Positions 17,239 through 26,597 of a stretch of DNA of 64,000 nt are shown in pieces. Each line of letters starts with the position of its first letter. The first letter of the stretch is position 1. This DNA comes from RYN-122 sp963761655 (lineage in GTDB: Bacteria; Actinomycetota; Actinomycetes; Mycobacteriales; SCTD01). The position numbers and the translations under genes were made by a program. The stretch is from assembly GCA_963761655.1 (NCBI GenBank), contig CAVXHI010000010.1, forward strand, positions 124,001 to 188,000. The letters are read 5' to 3'. The notes under the pieces were generated by a model. The model was not told where the DNA came from. It did not search any database and saw only the letters and a program-made list of their open reading frames with translations.

Positions 17239-17244
17239 TAGGGT
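17239..17244 (+). promoter_or_regulatory. Leaderless -10 of phoU
   Basis: TAGGGT followed by six bases and the phoU ATG at 17251. The PHO-box-like units occupy the -35 position, as expected for activator-dependent promoters. Confidence 0.55.
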
Positions 17245-17250
17245 CGCCCC

Positions 17251-17904
17251 ATGCGTGACGCCTACCACGACGAGCTCGACGCCATCTCCGCCTCCCTCGT
17301 GGAGATGACGAACCTCGTGGGGTCCGCCATGAGCCGTGCCACCACGGCCCTGCTGGACGCCGACCTGCAGCTCGCCGAGACCGTCATCGCGGCCGACCTG
17401 ACCGTCGACGAGCTGTACCGCTCGGTCGAGGAGCGGGCCTTCGACCTGATGGCCCGCCAGCAGCCGGTCGCCAGCGACCTGCGCACCCTCGTCACCAGCC
17501 TGCGCATGGTCGCCGACCTCGAGCGCATGGGCGACAACGCCGTCCACGTCGCCAAGGTCGCCCGACGCCGCTACCCCGGGTCGGCCGTCCCGCCGGCGCT
17601 GCGCTCCACCGTGCTGAAGATGGGCCACGTGGCCGAGGAGATCGTCGCGAAGGCCGGCAGCGTCATCGCCGGGCGCGACCTGTCGCTCGCCGCCGAGCTC
17701 GAGAGCGACGACGACGTCATGGACGACCTCCACCGCCGGCTGTTCTCGACGATCCTCGACGACGAGTGGACCGACGGGATCGAGGCCGCCATCGACATCA
17801 CGCTCTGCGGCCGCTACTACGAGCGCTTCGCCGACCACGCCGTCTCGGTCGCCCGCCGGGTCGTCTACCTGGTGACCGGCGAGCGCGCCGTCACCGCAGG
17901 CTGA
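17251..17904 (+). CDS. phoU: Phosphate signalling protein PhoU
   Basis: A 217-residue all-helical protein with two PhoU repeats; each carries the metal-binding pattern seen in LRMVADLERMGDNAVHVAK and GRYYERFADHAVSVARR. It links Pst phosphate uptake to the SenX3 kinase and represses the Pho response. It is divergent from senX3-regX3, the arrangement known from Streptomyces. Its 3' end overlaps a small convergent membrane-protein gene by 14 bp. Confidence 0.95.
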   Translation: MRDAYHDELDAISASLVEMTNLVGSAMSRATTALLDADLQLAETVIAADLTVDELYRSVEERAFDLMARQQPVASDLRTLVTSLRMVADLERMGDNAVHVAKVARRRYPGSAVPPALRSTVLKMGHVAEEIVAKAGSVIAGRDLSLAAELESDDDVMDDLHRRLFSTILDDEWTDGIEAAIDITLCGRYYERFADHAVSVARRVVYLVTGERAVTAG

Positions 17905-18055
17905 GCAGCACCGCCAGCACGATCAGCCCGGCTCCGCCCGTCCCGCCGACGAGCAGCACCGTCCGCAGCGTGCCCGGCGGGAAGTAGCCCTCCCGGGCGG
18001 GCTCCTCGATGCGCCGGGACGGCGACACGTAGCCCGGGCGCTTGCGGTGCGGCAC
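17891..18055 (-). CDS. Small single-span membrane protein
   Basis: A 54-residue product from GTG at 18053-18055: a basic, polar N-terminus (PHRKRPGYVSPSRRIEEP), GYFPPGTLRT, then one hydrophobic helix of about 20 residues (VLLVGGTGGAGLIVLAVLL) ending two residues before the stop. It follows gpmA on the same strand after a 36-bp gap made of short repeats, so it could be in the gpmA transcript. Its end overlaps phoU antisense by 14 bp. I do not recognise a family. Confidence 0.6.
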   Translation of the reverse strand: MPHRKRPGYVSPSRRIEEPAREGYFPPGTLRTVLLVGGTGGAGLIVLAVLLSLR

Positions 18056-18057
18056 GT

Positions 18058-18106
18058 CAGTGGCCCCCCGTCATCAGTGGCCCCCCGGTCATCAGTGGCC
18101 CTGGGC
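18058..18106. repeat. Three short repeats duplicating the gpmA 3' end
   Basis: Units of 17 and 18 bp start at 18058 and 18075 (each CAGTGGCCCCCC plus GTCAT or GGTCAT), followed by a third partial CAGTGGCC at 18093. On the minus strand the last codons and stop of gpmA (GGCCACTGA) are thus repeated twice downstream, probably by slippage or local duplication. Confidence 0.6.
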
Positions 18107-18838
18107 CGCCACCGCGGCGGCGGCCGCCGCGGCCGCCTCCGGGTCGAGGTAGGTGCCGCCGGGGACGGTCGGGGCGAGGGTGTCGTCGTCGAGGTCGTAG
18201 CGCAGCGGCTGCCCGGTGGGGATGTTCAGCCCGACGACCTGCTCCTGGCTGAGCCCGTCGAGGTGCATGACGAGCGCCCGCAGCGAGTTCCCGTGGGCGG
18301 CCACCAGGACCGTCTCGCCGGACCGCAGGTCGGGCACGACCGCGTCGTACCAGTAGGGCAGCAGCCGGTGCACGACGTCCTGCAGGCACTCGGTGCGGGG
18401 CACGAGGTCGCGGGCCAGCAGGGCGTAGCGCTCGTCGGTGCTGACGTCGTAGGGGTTGTCGGGGGCGATCGGCGGCGGCGGGACGTCGTAGGAGCGGCGC
18501 CACTCCATGAACCGCTCGTCGCCGTACTGGTCGCGGACGGCCTTCTTGTCCTTGCCCTGGAGGTCGCCGTAGTGGCGCTCGTTGAGCCGCCAGTGGCGCT
18601 TCACCGGGAGCCAGTTCCGCTCGCAGGACTCCAGCGCGATGTTCGCCGTCCGGATCGCCCGGGTCATCAGCGACGTGTGCACGACCGTCGGCAGGACGCC
18701 CTCCTCCTTGAGCAGCAGCCCGCCGAGGCGCGCCTGCTCCTCCCCGACCTCGGTGAGGTCGACGTCGACCCAGCCGGTGAACAGGTTCTTCTTGTTCCAC
18801 TCGCTCTCGCCGTGGCGGAGCAGCACGAGGGTGGCCAT
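18092..18838 (-). CDS. gpmA: 2,3-bisphosphoglycerate-dependent phosphoglycerate mutase
   Basis: A 248-residue glycolytic enzyme interconverting 3- and 2-phosphoglycerate. The phospho-His motif LVLLRHGESEWN, the RLNERHYGDLQGKDK segment, and the second catalytic His in VLVAAHGNSLRALV are all present. The C-terminus has an alanine run beyond the usual end. Its location beside senX3-regX3 matches mycobacteria (gpm1). Downstream are short repeats of its own 3' end, then a 54-residue membrane protein. Confidence 0.95.
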   Translation of the reverse strand: MATLVLLRHGESEWNKKNLFTGWVDVDLTEVGEEQARLGGLLLKEEGVLPTVVHTSLMTRAIRTANIALESCERNWLPVKRHWRLNERHYGDLQGKDKKAVRDQYGDERFMEWRRSYDVPPPPIAPDNPYDVSTDERYALLARDLVPRTECLQDVVHRLLPYWYDAVVPDLRSGETVLVAAHGNSLRALVMHLDGLSQEQVVGLNIPTGQPLRYDLDDDTLAPTVPGGTYLDPEAAAAAAAAVAAQGH

Positions 18839-18895
18839 CGGACGATCGTGCCGCAGCCCGGCAGGAGTCCGGCGTCGGGGGTCGAACACTGACGG

Positions 18896-21545
18896 ATGCG
18901 CCCTGTCGTCCCCGCCCTCCTCGGCACCACCCTGCTGGTGTCCGCCGCCGCCCTGTCCGGGGCCGCGTCGGCGTCCTCGCCCGCGACGAGCCCGCTCACC
19001 GTCCCGCGCTCCGGCTCGGTCGACCGCGTCCTGGACCGGGAGCGTCAGCCCCGGCGTCGACTCCGGCGGCTGCACGACGTCGGTGGACGCGACGAGCGAC
19101 CACCACGCGCTGTCGTTCACCGTGCCGTCCGGGCTGTACAGGACCGTGCAGACGAAGGTCACCGTGTCGATCGACGCGCTGACCGACAGCGACCTCGACC
19201 TGCTGGTCACGGACCCGAGCGGCGCCATCGTCGCGAACGTGGCCTCGGGCGGCGGCGACGAGACGGCCGTCTTCCCCGACCCCGGCCCCGGCACCTACGA
19301 CGTCACGGTCTGCGCCGGCACGCTGCTGCCCGACGACTACACGGCGAAGGTCGTCGTCGCCAGCAGCGCCCGCCCGACGGCGACGGCGGCCAGCGGCCCG
19401 GCGAACGTGAAGGCCGACGGCCTGCTGTCCTTCACGCCCGCCACCGTCGTCGACCCCGTCCTGTTCGGCGGCGAGCCCGGCCTCAACGCCGACCCGACGG
19501 ACGCGAAGAGGTACTTCGTCGACTGGCCGATCGGCGCCAACCAGACCGGCGTCCTGTACCGCTCGCTCGACGGCGGCGTCTCCTTCCAGAAGCGGTACGC
19601 CGACGCGCTCGACCTCGCGACGGCGGGCGCGGCCTGCCAGGGCCGTCAGGTCCCGATCTGCCCCGCCGGCGGCGGCGGCGACACCGACGTCCACATCAAC
19701 CCGACCACCGGCTCGACCTACTTCTCCAGCCAGGTCTCGCTGGCGAACGAGGCCATCGGCACCTCGGACGACCACGGCACGACCTTCCCGGCCGCCCAGG
19801 TCGACACCGCCGTCGCCAAGGGCCGGTCCGGCGTCGACCGGCAGTGGATCTCCTCGTTCACGGGCACCAAGGACGTCTACCTCAGCTACCACGTGCCGCT
19901 CGTCGGGCAGTTCGTCCACCACAGCGGCCAGGACGGCGCGCTCGGCACCTGGGACGACCCGGGCGTGCCGCAGATCGTCGGCGTGACCCAGAGCGGCTCG
20001 CAGGTCGCCGACAACGGTCCGGGGATCCACGGCACCCAGGCGGAGAAGGCCGGCAAGCGCCGGGCGCTCTACATCGGCTACCTCGGCACCACGCTCGTGC
20101 CCGGCGGCACGGCCGGCTTCAACGTCGCGGTCTCCACCGACGGCGCCAAGACCTTCACCAGCCACCAGGTCCCGGGCAGCGAGAACGCCCGCAACTTCAC
20201 CGTCGTCACGGTCGACCGGGCCGGCAACCTCTACGCGACCTGGACCGACAGCAGCGACCAGATCACCTACCTGTCCACCAGCAAGGCCGACGCCGGTGCC
20301 AACCGCACCGCGCCCGGCTCGGTCTGGAGCAAGCGCGTCCCGGTCTCCGGCGGCGGCCTGAAGGTCACGATCTTCCCGAACGCCGCCGCGGGCGACCCCG
20401 GTCGGGTCGGCATCGGCTTCTACGGCACCAGCGCCCCCGCGGCCACGCCCGACGACGTCGAGACCGGGCAGGGCGGTTGGTACCCGCACGTCAGCGTCAG
20501 CACCGACGCCCTGTGCCAGTGGGCCGCGAACCCCTGCGCCAGCCCGACGTTCCACCAGTCGCGGATCGCCGAGCGCCCCAACCAGGACGACAACATCTGC
20601 ACCTCCGGGACGACCTGCCTCGCCACCGGCGGCAACCGCAACCTCGCCGACTACTTCGACATCACGATGGACCAGGGCGGCCACCTCGGCTTCGTCTGGA
20701 GCGACGGCAACAACGCGACCAAGCAGCCCTACGTGAAGGTCGCCCGCCAGACGTCCGGCCCGTCCCTGCTGGCCGGGGGCAGGACCGCCTCGCAGCCCGT
20801 CCGCCGCAACGGCCAGGCCGACGCCGCCGGTGACGCCGTCTACCCGTTCGCCGGCAAGCTGGTCGAGACCTCGCCGAACCGGCCCTCCCTCGACCTGCGG
20901 GGCACGACCGTCCGGCTCAAGGACGCCACCACGCTCGAGGTCCGCATGAAGGTGGCCTCCACGAAGCTCGGCGACGTCCCGACGCCGTCCACCCAGGCCG
21001 ACGGCACCACGCTCATCGACGCCGCCCGCTACGTCACCCGGTTCGAGGCCGGCGGGAACGCCTACTACGTCGAGGCCACGGTCCCCCGTGGCGGGACGCC
21101 CTCCTACGGCGCCGGCACGGTGAACGACGCGCAGATCATCAGCAACCCGGGTGCGACCCGCAACGGCTACGCCAACAGCTACGTCCCGCAGGCCGCCGCC
21201 ACCGGCCGGGTCGAGGGCTCGGACATCGTCGTCGAGGTGCCGGCCAAGACCGTCGGTGCGGGCAAGGGCGCGAAGCTGGTCAGCGTCGGGTCCTACGCCC
21301 TCCTGACGAGCGCCCTCGCCGACGAGACCAAGCAGCTGCTGACGCTCCCCCTCGTGGTCGACAGCACGCCGACGTTCTCGACGACCCTCGCCCTGCCCCG
21401 GGCCGCCGCCGCGCCCGTCTCCCGCCCGACGACGACGACCCCCGGCACGGGCACGCTCCCGACGACGGGCCTCCCGGCCGGGATGGCCGTCGCCGGCCTG
21501 GCCCTGCTGGGGGTCGCGGCACTGGTCCGCCGCCGGGCGGTCTGA
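18896..21545 (+). CDS. LPXTG-anchored beta-propeller surface protein (one frame break)
   Basis: A signal peptide (MRPVVPALLG to ASASS) is in the first frame; near 19022-19030 the frame shifts by one extra base and continues to 21545. The remaining sequence, about 840 residues, holds a PPC-like beta domain (HALSFTVPSG, LDLLVTDPSG), a sialidase/BNR-type propeller with repeated SxDxGxTF-like turns, then a beta domain. It ends with LPTTG, a hydrophobic helix and RRRAV, the classical sortase signal. No catalytic sialidase residues were recognised, so it may be an adhesin or lectin. Sortase is not in the window. Confidence 0.78.
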
Positions 21546-21711
21546 GCCAGGCGCGCGACTCGGTCCTGGCGCGGGCCCGGGCGACCTCGCTCGCGTCGAG
21601 CGCTGACGCTCGACAGGGCCTCGAGCGGGACGCCGCTCTCCCGCCTGATGACGCGAGCTGGCACCTGCTCTGACCTGCTGTTTCTCGTTCAGAACTGTCG
21701 GACCCGGGTCG

Positions 21712-21717
21712 TAGGTT
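21712..21717 (+). promoter_or_regulatory. Leaderless -10 of the DUF222/HNH gene
   Basis: TAGGTT, six bases, ATG at 21724; the same motif as at 11374 and 36014. Confidence 0.5.
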
Positions 21718-21723
21718 CGGGGC

Positions 21724-23087
21724 ATGTCAGGGACGTTGTTCGGGTCGACGCGGAGCGAGTGCGCGGCGGTCCGCGCGGCTGCTCGGGCGTCGGCGGTGGC
21801 GTTCGTGGCGGAGCAGCGGGCGCTGGTCGCGCTGTGGCAGGTGTCTGCGCCGGAGCACCGGGAGTTCGTCTCCGGTGAGGTCGCCTGCCTGCTCCACGTG
21901 TCGCCGCAGACCGGGGCGGACCGGCTGGGGCAGGCGCTGCGGCTGGTGTCGTTCCCCCGGCTGCTCGCGGCCCTGGAGGTCGGGCTGCTGGCGGTGCCGC
22001 ACGCCCTGGCCCTGCTGGCGGAGGTCGAGCCGCTGTCCGCTCCGCACGCCGCGGCGGTCCTGGCGGAGGTCCTGGACGGTCCGGTCGACGACGACGGGCT
22101 GCTGGACGGGACGCCGTCGCAGCTGCGGGCCGCGGCCCGGCGGGCCGCGATCACGGTCGACCCTGCTGCGGCCCGGCGCCGGCACGAGGCCGCCCGTCGG
22201 ACCGCCGGGGCACGGTTGCGGCCGCAGCCCGACGGGATGGCCGACCTGGTCCTCGGGCTGCACCGCGGTGGAGGGCGCGAGCGTGCTGGCGGCGTTGCGG
22301 GGCCGAGCGGCGGCGATGACGTTCACCGAGGAGCTCACCGAGGGGCAGAAGCAGATCGCCGCGCTGTTGCACGCCCTGGGGTGCGACCGGGTGGGCGTCC
22401 AGGCGGTGATCGAGTGCCCCGTCGAGCAGGCCGTCGACCTGCACGCCCTGGCCGCCGCCCCGGTCTGGACCGTCGGCCTGGCGATGCCCGCCGCCGTCGC
22501 CCTCGGGCTGTCGGACTGCCCGGCGGTGCTCGCCGGGTACGGGCCGATCGGCGCGGACCAGGCCCGGGCACTGCTGCCGCAGGCCGATCTGGTGAAGGCG
22601 TGCGTCGACAGCCGCACCGGCGAGGTCCTCACCGCCGAGCCGCCCCTCCGGCGGGCGAGCCTGGACCAAGGGCGACCCGGACCGGGCCCGGGCGCTCCGC
22701 CGGGCACTGGTCGAGATGGCGACGACCGCCAGCACGCTCCCGGACCTCACCGAGCCCGGCTACGTCCCGTCCGCAGCCCTCGGCCGGCTGGTCGACCTGC
22801 GCGACGTCACCAGCGTGTTCCCCGGCGACAGCACCCCCGCCCGACGCACCGACCGCGACCACCGCCTGCCCTGGCCGCTCGGCCAGACCGACCCGGGCAA
22901 CCTGCAGAGCCTCAGCCGGCACTGGCACCGCGCCAAGCACACCGGCTGGACCTCCCGCACCACCGACGACGGCACCATCCGGTGGAGCAGCCCCGGCGGC
23001 GGCGTCTACCGACGACGACCGCATCGGACGGCTCCACCACCCGTGCCGCCCGACGCGGCACTGCCGCCTCTGCCCGGTGCGCCGTAG
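21724..23087 (+). pseudogene. DUF222/13E12-type HNH endonuclease-like gene with two frame breaks
   Basis: Removing one base near 22258 and one near 22660 gives a 453-residue protein of the actinobacterial DUF222 plus HNH family, usually multicopy. The first part (AEQRALVALWQV, VACLLHVSPQTGADRLGQAL) is DUF222. The end has the HNH-like RRTDRDHRLPWPLGQTDPGNL with the DH of the motif, but lacks the usual zinc cysteines (CRxPGC is VFPGDS) and ends early. Loss of Cys and frame breaks suggest inactivity. The breaks may be sequencing errors, but the missing cysteines are not. Confidence 0.7.
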
Positions 23088-23094
23088 CCAGCCC

Positions 23095-23100
23095 TAGCCT
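23095..23100 (+). promoter_or_regulatory. Leaderless -10 before the 172-residue gene
   Basis: TAGCCT followed by seven bases and ATG at 23108, only eight bases beyond the end of the DUF222/HNH gene. Confidence 0.45.
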
Positions 23101-23107
23101 GCGTCGC

Positions 23108-23626
23108 ATGACCGACGACTGGGTGCCTCCACCAGTGGAACCGCCGCTTCCCCCGCCGTTGCGGCTGGATGGGCTGACCCTGTCCTACGGGGACGAGCAG
23201 ACGGTCGCCATCCAGGTTGAGGACGGTCTGCTCAATCTGCGGATGAAGCACGACGACCCGGAAGGCGAACTTCGCTTCGACTTCGCCCGGCTGCTGCTAC
23301 AGACCGGCAGTTGGCACGCGGTCCTCGGGACGGGGGCGCAAGACCACTTCATCAACCTGCGGGTTCGCGTCAGCCAGCAGCCGCCTGACGATGAGCGCGG
23401 CTGGCAGGCACAGGACGAGGTGGTGTTGGAGGGCGCGGAGGCGTACCTCGCCGTGGAGTCGCTCTACCGCCACGAGTACGTGAGGTGGGCACTCCCTGAA
23501 GACGGACCGTGGGCCCTCCGTACTCGCTGCCGAGGGCGAGACCGGGGGAGAACGACGGACGGCACGGCCTTCACGCCAGAAGACCGCGAAGAGTGGCTTC
23601 TGGACCTCTGGCCCGCTCGACGGTAA
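23108..23626 (+). CDS. Hypothetical 172-residue protein
   Basis: A soluble acidic protein starting MTDDWVPPPVEPPLPPP, with a proline-rich N-terminus then alternating beta-like segments (RLDGLTLSYGDEQTVAIQVE, FINLRVRVSQQ). There is no signal peptide, membrane helix or recognised motif. Codon usage is slightly less GC-biased than that of neighbours (for example tgg-rich and cta/tta-like codons appear), which together with the broken HNH gene upstream suggests an accessory insertion. Function unknown. The 260 bp after it (23627-23886) hold no convincing gene. Confidence 0.55.
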   Translation: MTDDWVPPPVEPPLPPPLRLDGLTLSYGDEQTVAIQVEDGLLNLRMKHDDPEGELRFDFARLLLQTGSWHAVLGTGAQDHFINLRVRVSQQPPDDERGWQAQDEVVLEGAEAYLAVESLYRHEYVRWALPEDGPWALRTRCRGRDRGRTTDGTAFTPEDREEWLLDLWPARR

Positions 23627-23886
23627 GTCCCGCTCACGGTGATCGCGACGGGCGAGGCGCTCCCGCCGGACGCGATGGTCCCCGTGGTCGGCCGGACCCG
23701 CGCGGGTGCGCTGGGCAGCGGCGCCGCCCCCGCCGGACTCGTCACCGGCTGCGCCGTCGGTGGTCCGCCGACGGCGCTGGCGCTGGCGGTCCTGCGTCGC
23801 GCTCGGACTGCTCCAGGCGGTCCCGGTCTGTGCGGTGGCTCGGAGAGGAGGCCGAACCGGACGGGCCGCTCGCGCGTGGAGCAGGC

Positions 23887-25032
23887 ATGAGACGCCTGCC
23901 CCTCCTCGTGCTCGCCGGGGTGCTGACCGCGGTCGCCCCCGCCGCCACGTCCGCCTCGGCCGCGACGCCCTCCTACGGCCCGGTCGTCACGGCCTGCGTC
24001 GAGAAGGTCTCCGCGCTGCCCTCCGGCCGCGTCTACGGGGCGGGCGACTGCGGCCGGGGCGCCCGGCTGCTGGTCCGCGATCCCGGCGGTGCCTGGCGCT
24101 CGGCGGCGACGCTGTGGCCGGGCTACCGGGTGGAGGCCCTGGCGGCCGACGCCACGGCGTCGTTCGTCGTCGTGTCGTGCGACCGGCTCGAGCCGCCGTG
24201 CGAGGCGGGCGGGCCCTCCGGCGCGGGCTACCTCATCGGCAAGGTCCCCCACGGCGGCACGCGCAGCGCCCTCACCCGGCTCGGCGCGTCCGAGACGACC
24301 GGTCCGGCCGACGTCGTCGCGAAGGACGGCCGCTGGTTCGCCGCCTGGACGCAGACCTTCCCCGACCGCGACCGTCCGGGCAGCGGCAGCCAGGAGGCGC
24401 ACTGGGCCACCACGATGGGAGGCACCCGTCGGGGGACCTTCCCGCCGGCGACGGACGAAGCACCCGGCCGCGTCTTCACCAACCAGCCCTCGCTCGCGCT
24501 GGCCCCGTCCGGCGTGCGTGCGGCGTACACGAGCTACCGGCCCGACGACGCGTCCCCGACGAGCCGACTGCTGCTCGACGACGTCACGACCAGCGGGGCG
24601 GGCGTCCCGACGCCGTACCGGCCGGCAGCGGGCGCCGACGTCTCGTTCGTCCGGCTCGTCGTCTCGGGTGGCACGACCCTGCTGGGCTGGGCGGCGGCCG
24701 GGCGGCCGTTCGTGGGGGTCGGGGGACGCGCCGTCGCCCTGCCCTTCCGCGGCGCACCCGACGCGCTGACGCTCGCGGCCTCCGGGGGCCGGCTGTTCCT
24801 CACCACCGGCGAGTGCTTCGGCCAGCCTCGCACCGGCACCACGAACCACGTGTACGCCCGCGTCCTGGACAGCACCGGCCGCCTGCTCTCGAGCACGGAC
24901 GTCGCGGGCGTGCCGGTGCCGTCCTGCCCGGCGTCCGTCGGGGTGCCGACCGGCGCGACCGCGGCCCGCGGCGTCGGCACCGTCGCCCTCGGGCTGAGCA
25001 GCAGCCAGCGCCGGGTCGCCACCTCGCGCTGA
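23887..25032 (+). CDS. Secreted protein of unknown function
   Basis: A 381-residue protein with a clear signal peptide (MRRLPLLVLAGVLTAVAPA, cleavage near ASAA). The mature part is beta-rich with repeated SxLALAPSGVRAAYTSY-like segments suggestive of a propeller, and has four to six cysteines (TACVEK, GAGDCGRG, VSCDRLEPPCEAG, GECFGQ, PSCPAS) that could form disulphides. There is no anchor. No family is recognised. The gene stands alone between an apparently non-coding gap and an alpha/beta-hydrolase 59 bp downstream. Confidence 0.65.
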   Translation: MRRLPLLVLAGVLTAVAPAATSASAATPSYGPVVTACVEKVSALPSGRVYGAGDCGRGARLLVRDPGGAWRSAATLWPGYRVEALAADATASFVVVSCDRLEPPCEAGGPSGAGYLIGKVPHGGTRSALTRLGASETTGPADVVAKDGRWFAAWTQTFPDRDRPGSGSQEAHWATTMGGTRRGTFPPATDEAPGRVFTNQPSLALAPSGVRAAYTSYRPDDASPTSRLLLDDVTTSGAGVPTPYRPAAGADVSFVRLVVSGGTTLLGWAAAGRPFVGVGGRAVALPFRGAPDALTLAASGGRLFLTTGECFGQPRTGTTNHVYARVLDSTGRLLSSTDVAGVPVPSCPASVGVPTGATAARGVGTVALGLSSSQRRVATSR

Positions 25033-25091
25033 CCGACGGCGGCACGGACCGTCAGCGGCATGAAACGGCCGGGTCCGGACAGGAACCAGGC

Positions 25092-25868
25092 GTGCACACC
25101 CTGCGGACCGGTTCTGGTCGTCCCCTCGTCCTCGTCCCCGGCGTCGGTGCGGACACCGGCACCTGGAGCCCGGTGCTCGCCGGGCTGGAGGCGCAGCGGG
25201 AGGTCGTCCGGCTCGACCTGCCCGGCTTCGGGAAGACCCCGATGCCCCCGGGCGACTACACCCTCGCGGGGCTGGCCGACGCCCTCGAGGCCCACCTGCG
25301 GGCCGAGGACCTGACCGGGGCCGACCTCGTCGGCAGCTCGATGGGGGCCCGCCTCGTGCTCGAGATGGCCCGCCGCGGGGTCGGCCGGAGCGTCGTCGCC
25401 CTCGACCCGGGCGGCTTCTGGAGCCCGGGGCAGAAGAAGGTCTTCGGGGCGACCCTCGCCGCCAGCGTCGCCCTGGTGCGCGCCCTGCGACCCGCCCTGC
25501 CCGCCCTGCTGGCCACCCCGGTCGGGCGGACCGCGCTGCTCGCCCAGCTGTCGGCGAAGCCCTGGGCGGTCGACCGCGACTACGCCGTCCGGGAGGTGCA
25601 GGGCCTGGCCGACTCCCCCGGCACCAGCCCGGCGATCAGGGCCCTGTCGACCGGGCCCGACCAGGAGGGCGCGCCCGCGGGCGCCCTGCCCGGACCCGTG
25701 CTCGCGGTCTGGGGGTCGCAGGACCGCGTCACGCTCCCCAGCCAGGCCGCGACCCTGCAGCAGCGCTTCCCCGACGCCGTCGTCGAGGTGTGGAAGGGCT
25801 GCGGGCACTTCCCGCACTGGGACCAGCCGGCCCGGACCGTGGAGGCGGTGCTGCGCCACACCGCCTGA
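25092..25868 (+). CDS. Alpha/beta-fold hydrolase
   Basis: A 258-residue hydrolase. It has the oxyanion region VPGVGADTGTW, the nucleophile elbow VGSSMGARLVLE, the acidic residue in VWGSQDRVT and the catalytic His in GCGHFPHWDQP. The GTG at 25092 is chosen since HTLRTGSGRPLVLVPG starts the first strand. It converges tail-to-tail with dienelactone hydrolase, one base apart. The substrate is unknown; esterase or lactonase activity is typical of the group. Confidence 0.82.
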   Translation: MHTLRTGSGRPLVLVPGVGADTGTWSPVLAGLEAQREVVRLDLPGFGKTPMPPGDYTLAGLADALEAHLRAEDLTGADLVGSSMGARLVLEMARRGVGRSVVALDPGGFWSPGQKKVFGATLAASVALVRALRPALPALLATPVGRTALLAQLSAKPWAVDRDYAVREVQGLADSPGTSPAIRALSTGPDQEGAPAGALPGPVLAVWGSQDRVTLPSQAATLQQRFPDAVVEVWKGCGHFPHWDQPARTVEAVLRHTA

Positions 25869-25869
25869 G

Positions 25870-26580
25870 TCAGCGCAGGTGCTCGCCCAGGAAGCCGAGC
25901 GTGCTCGTCCAGGCGGCGGACGCGGCCGCCTCGTCGTACATCGACGGGGCGTCCCAGTTCGAGAACGCGTGGCCGGCGTCGTAGCGCTCGAGGCGCATGC
26001 CGGGGCGGCCCTGCACGGCGGCCTCGACCTCGGCGACGTCCGCCTGGGAGATCCACGGGTCGCGGTCGCCGTAGTGGAAGAGCACCGGGCAGGGGACGTC
26101 GTCCAGCATCCCGAGCAGGCCGTTGTTGCCCGAGCCGTAGTAGCTGACGGCGGCGTCGAGGCCCTTGCCGTCGACCCGGCTCCTCGCGGCGGCCAGGAAG
26201 GCCAGCGTCCCGCCGAGGCAGAACCCGACGGCGCCGGCCGTGCCCGTGCACTCGGGCAGGGACAGCAGCTGCGCGTGGGTCGCCGACACGTCCTCCGGGA
26301 CGGTGTCCCAGTCCAGCCGCCCGACCATCGCCATGCACTCCTCGAGCGAGGACTCGTCCTTGCGCTCGAACCCGGGCTCGATCCGCCAGAACACGTCCGG
26401 CACGAGCACGACGAAGCCCTCGCGGGCCAGCCGGTCGGCCAGGCCGCGCATGTTGTCGTTGACCCCGAAGATCTCCTGGAACAGCAGGATCCCGGGGCCG
26501 GGGCGGTCGGGGACGGCGCAGTGCGCGGAGAAGGTCCGCCCGTCGGAGGCGGTCACGGTCTCGGTGCGCGTCGTCGTCAC
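25870..26580 (-). CDS. Dienelactone hydrolase family protein
   Basis: A 236-residue cytosolic hydrolase of the DLH family. It uses Cys as nucleophile in GFCLGGTLAF; the Asp is in HYGDRDPWI and the His in YDAGHAFSNW. LLFQEIFGVNDNMRGLADRLA is diagnostic (the glutamate of QEIFG modulates the Cys). Classical members open dienelactone rings in aromatic degradation. A leaderless promoter TAGGGT lies six bases before the GTG start. It sits just downstream of the YbjN/mshA run but probably has its own promoter. Confidence 0.9.
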   Translation of the reverse strand: MTTTRTETVTASDGRTFSAHCAVPDRPGPGILLFQEIFGVNDNMRGLADRLAREGFVVLVPDVFWRIEPGFERKDESSLEECMAMVGRLDWDTVPEDVSATHAQLLSLPECTGTAGAVGFCLGGTLAFLAAARSRVDGKGLDAAVSYYGSGNNGLLGMLDDVPCPVLFHYGDRDPWISQADVAEVEAAVQGRPGMRLERYDAGHAFSNWDAPSMYDEAAASAAWTSTLGFLGEHLR

Positions 26581-26586
26581 GGCGCG

Positions 26587-26592
26587 ACCCTA
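26587..26592 (-). promoter_or_regulatory. Leaderless -10 of the dienelactone hydrolase gene
   Basis: TAGGGT on the minus strand, six bases, then GTG at 26578-26580. It lies within the gap between this gene and the second YbjN gene. Confidence 0.5.
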
Positions 26593-26597
26593 GGGCC

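Noticed and set aside
18896..21545. Calling the LPTTG protein an exo-alpha-sialidase
   Set aside because: The propeller-like repeats are visible but the catalytic Arg triad, Tyr and Glu could not be identified.
23639..23890. Frame starting VIATGEALPPDAMVPVVGRT, reminiscent of a MoeA segment
   Set aside because: The similarity covers about 20 residues only, the rest is low-complexity, and no other MoeA motif is present; could be a remnant but is not supportable.
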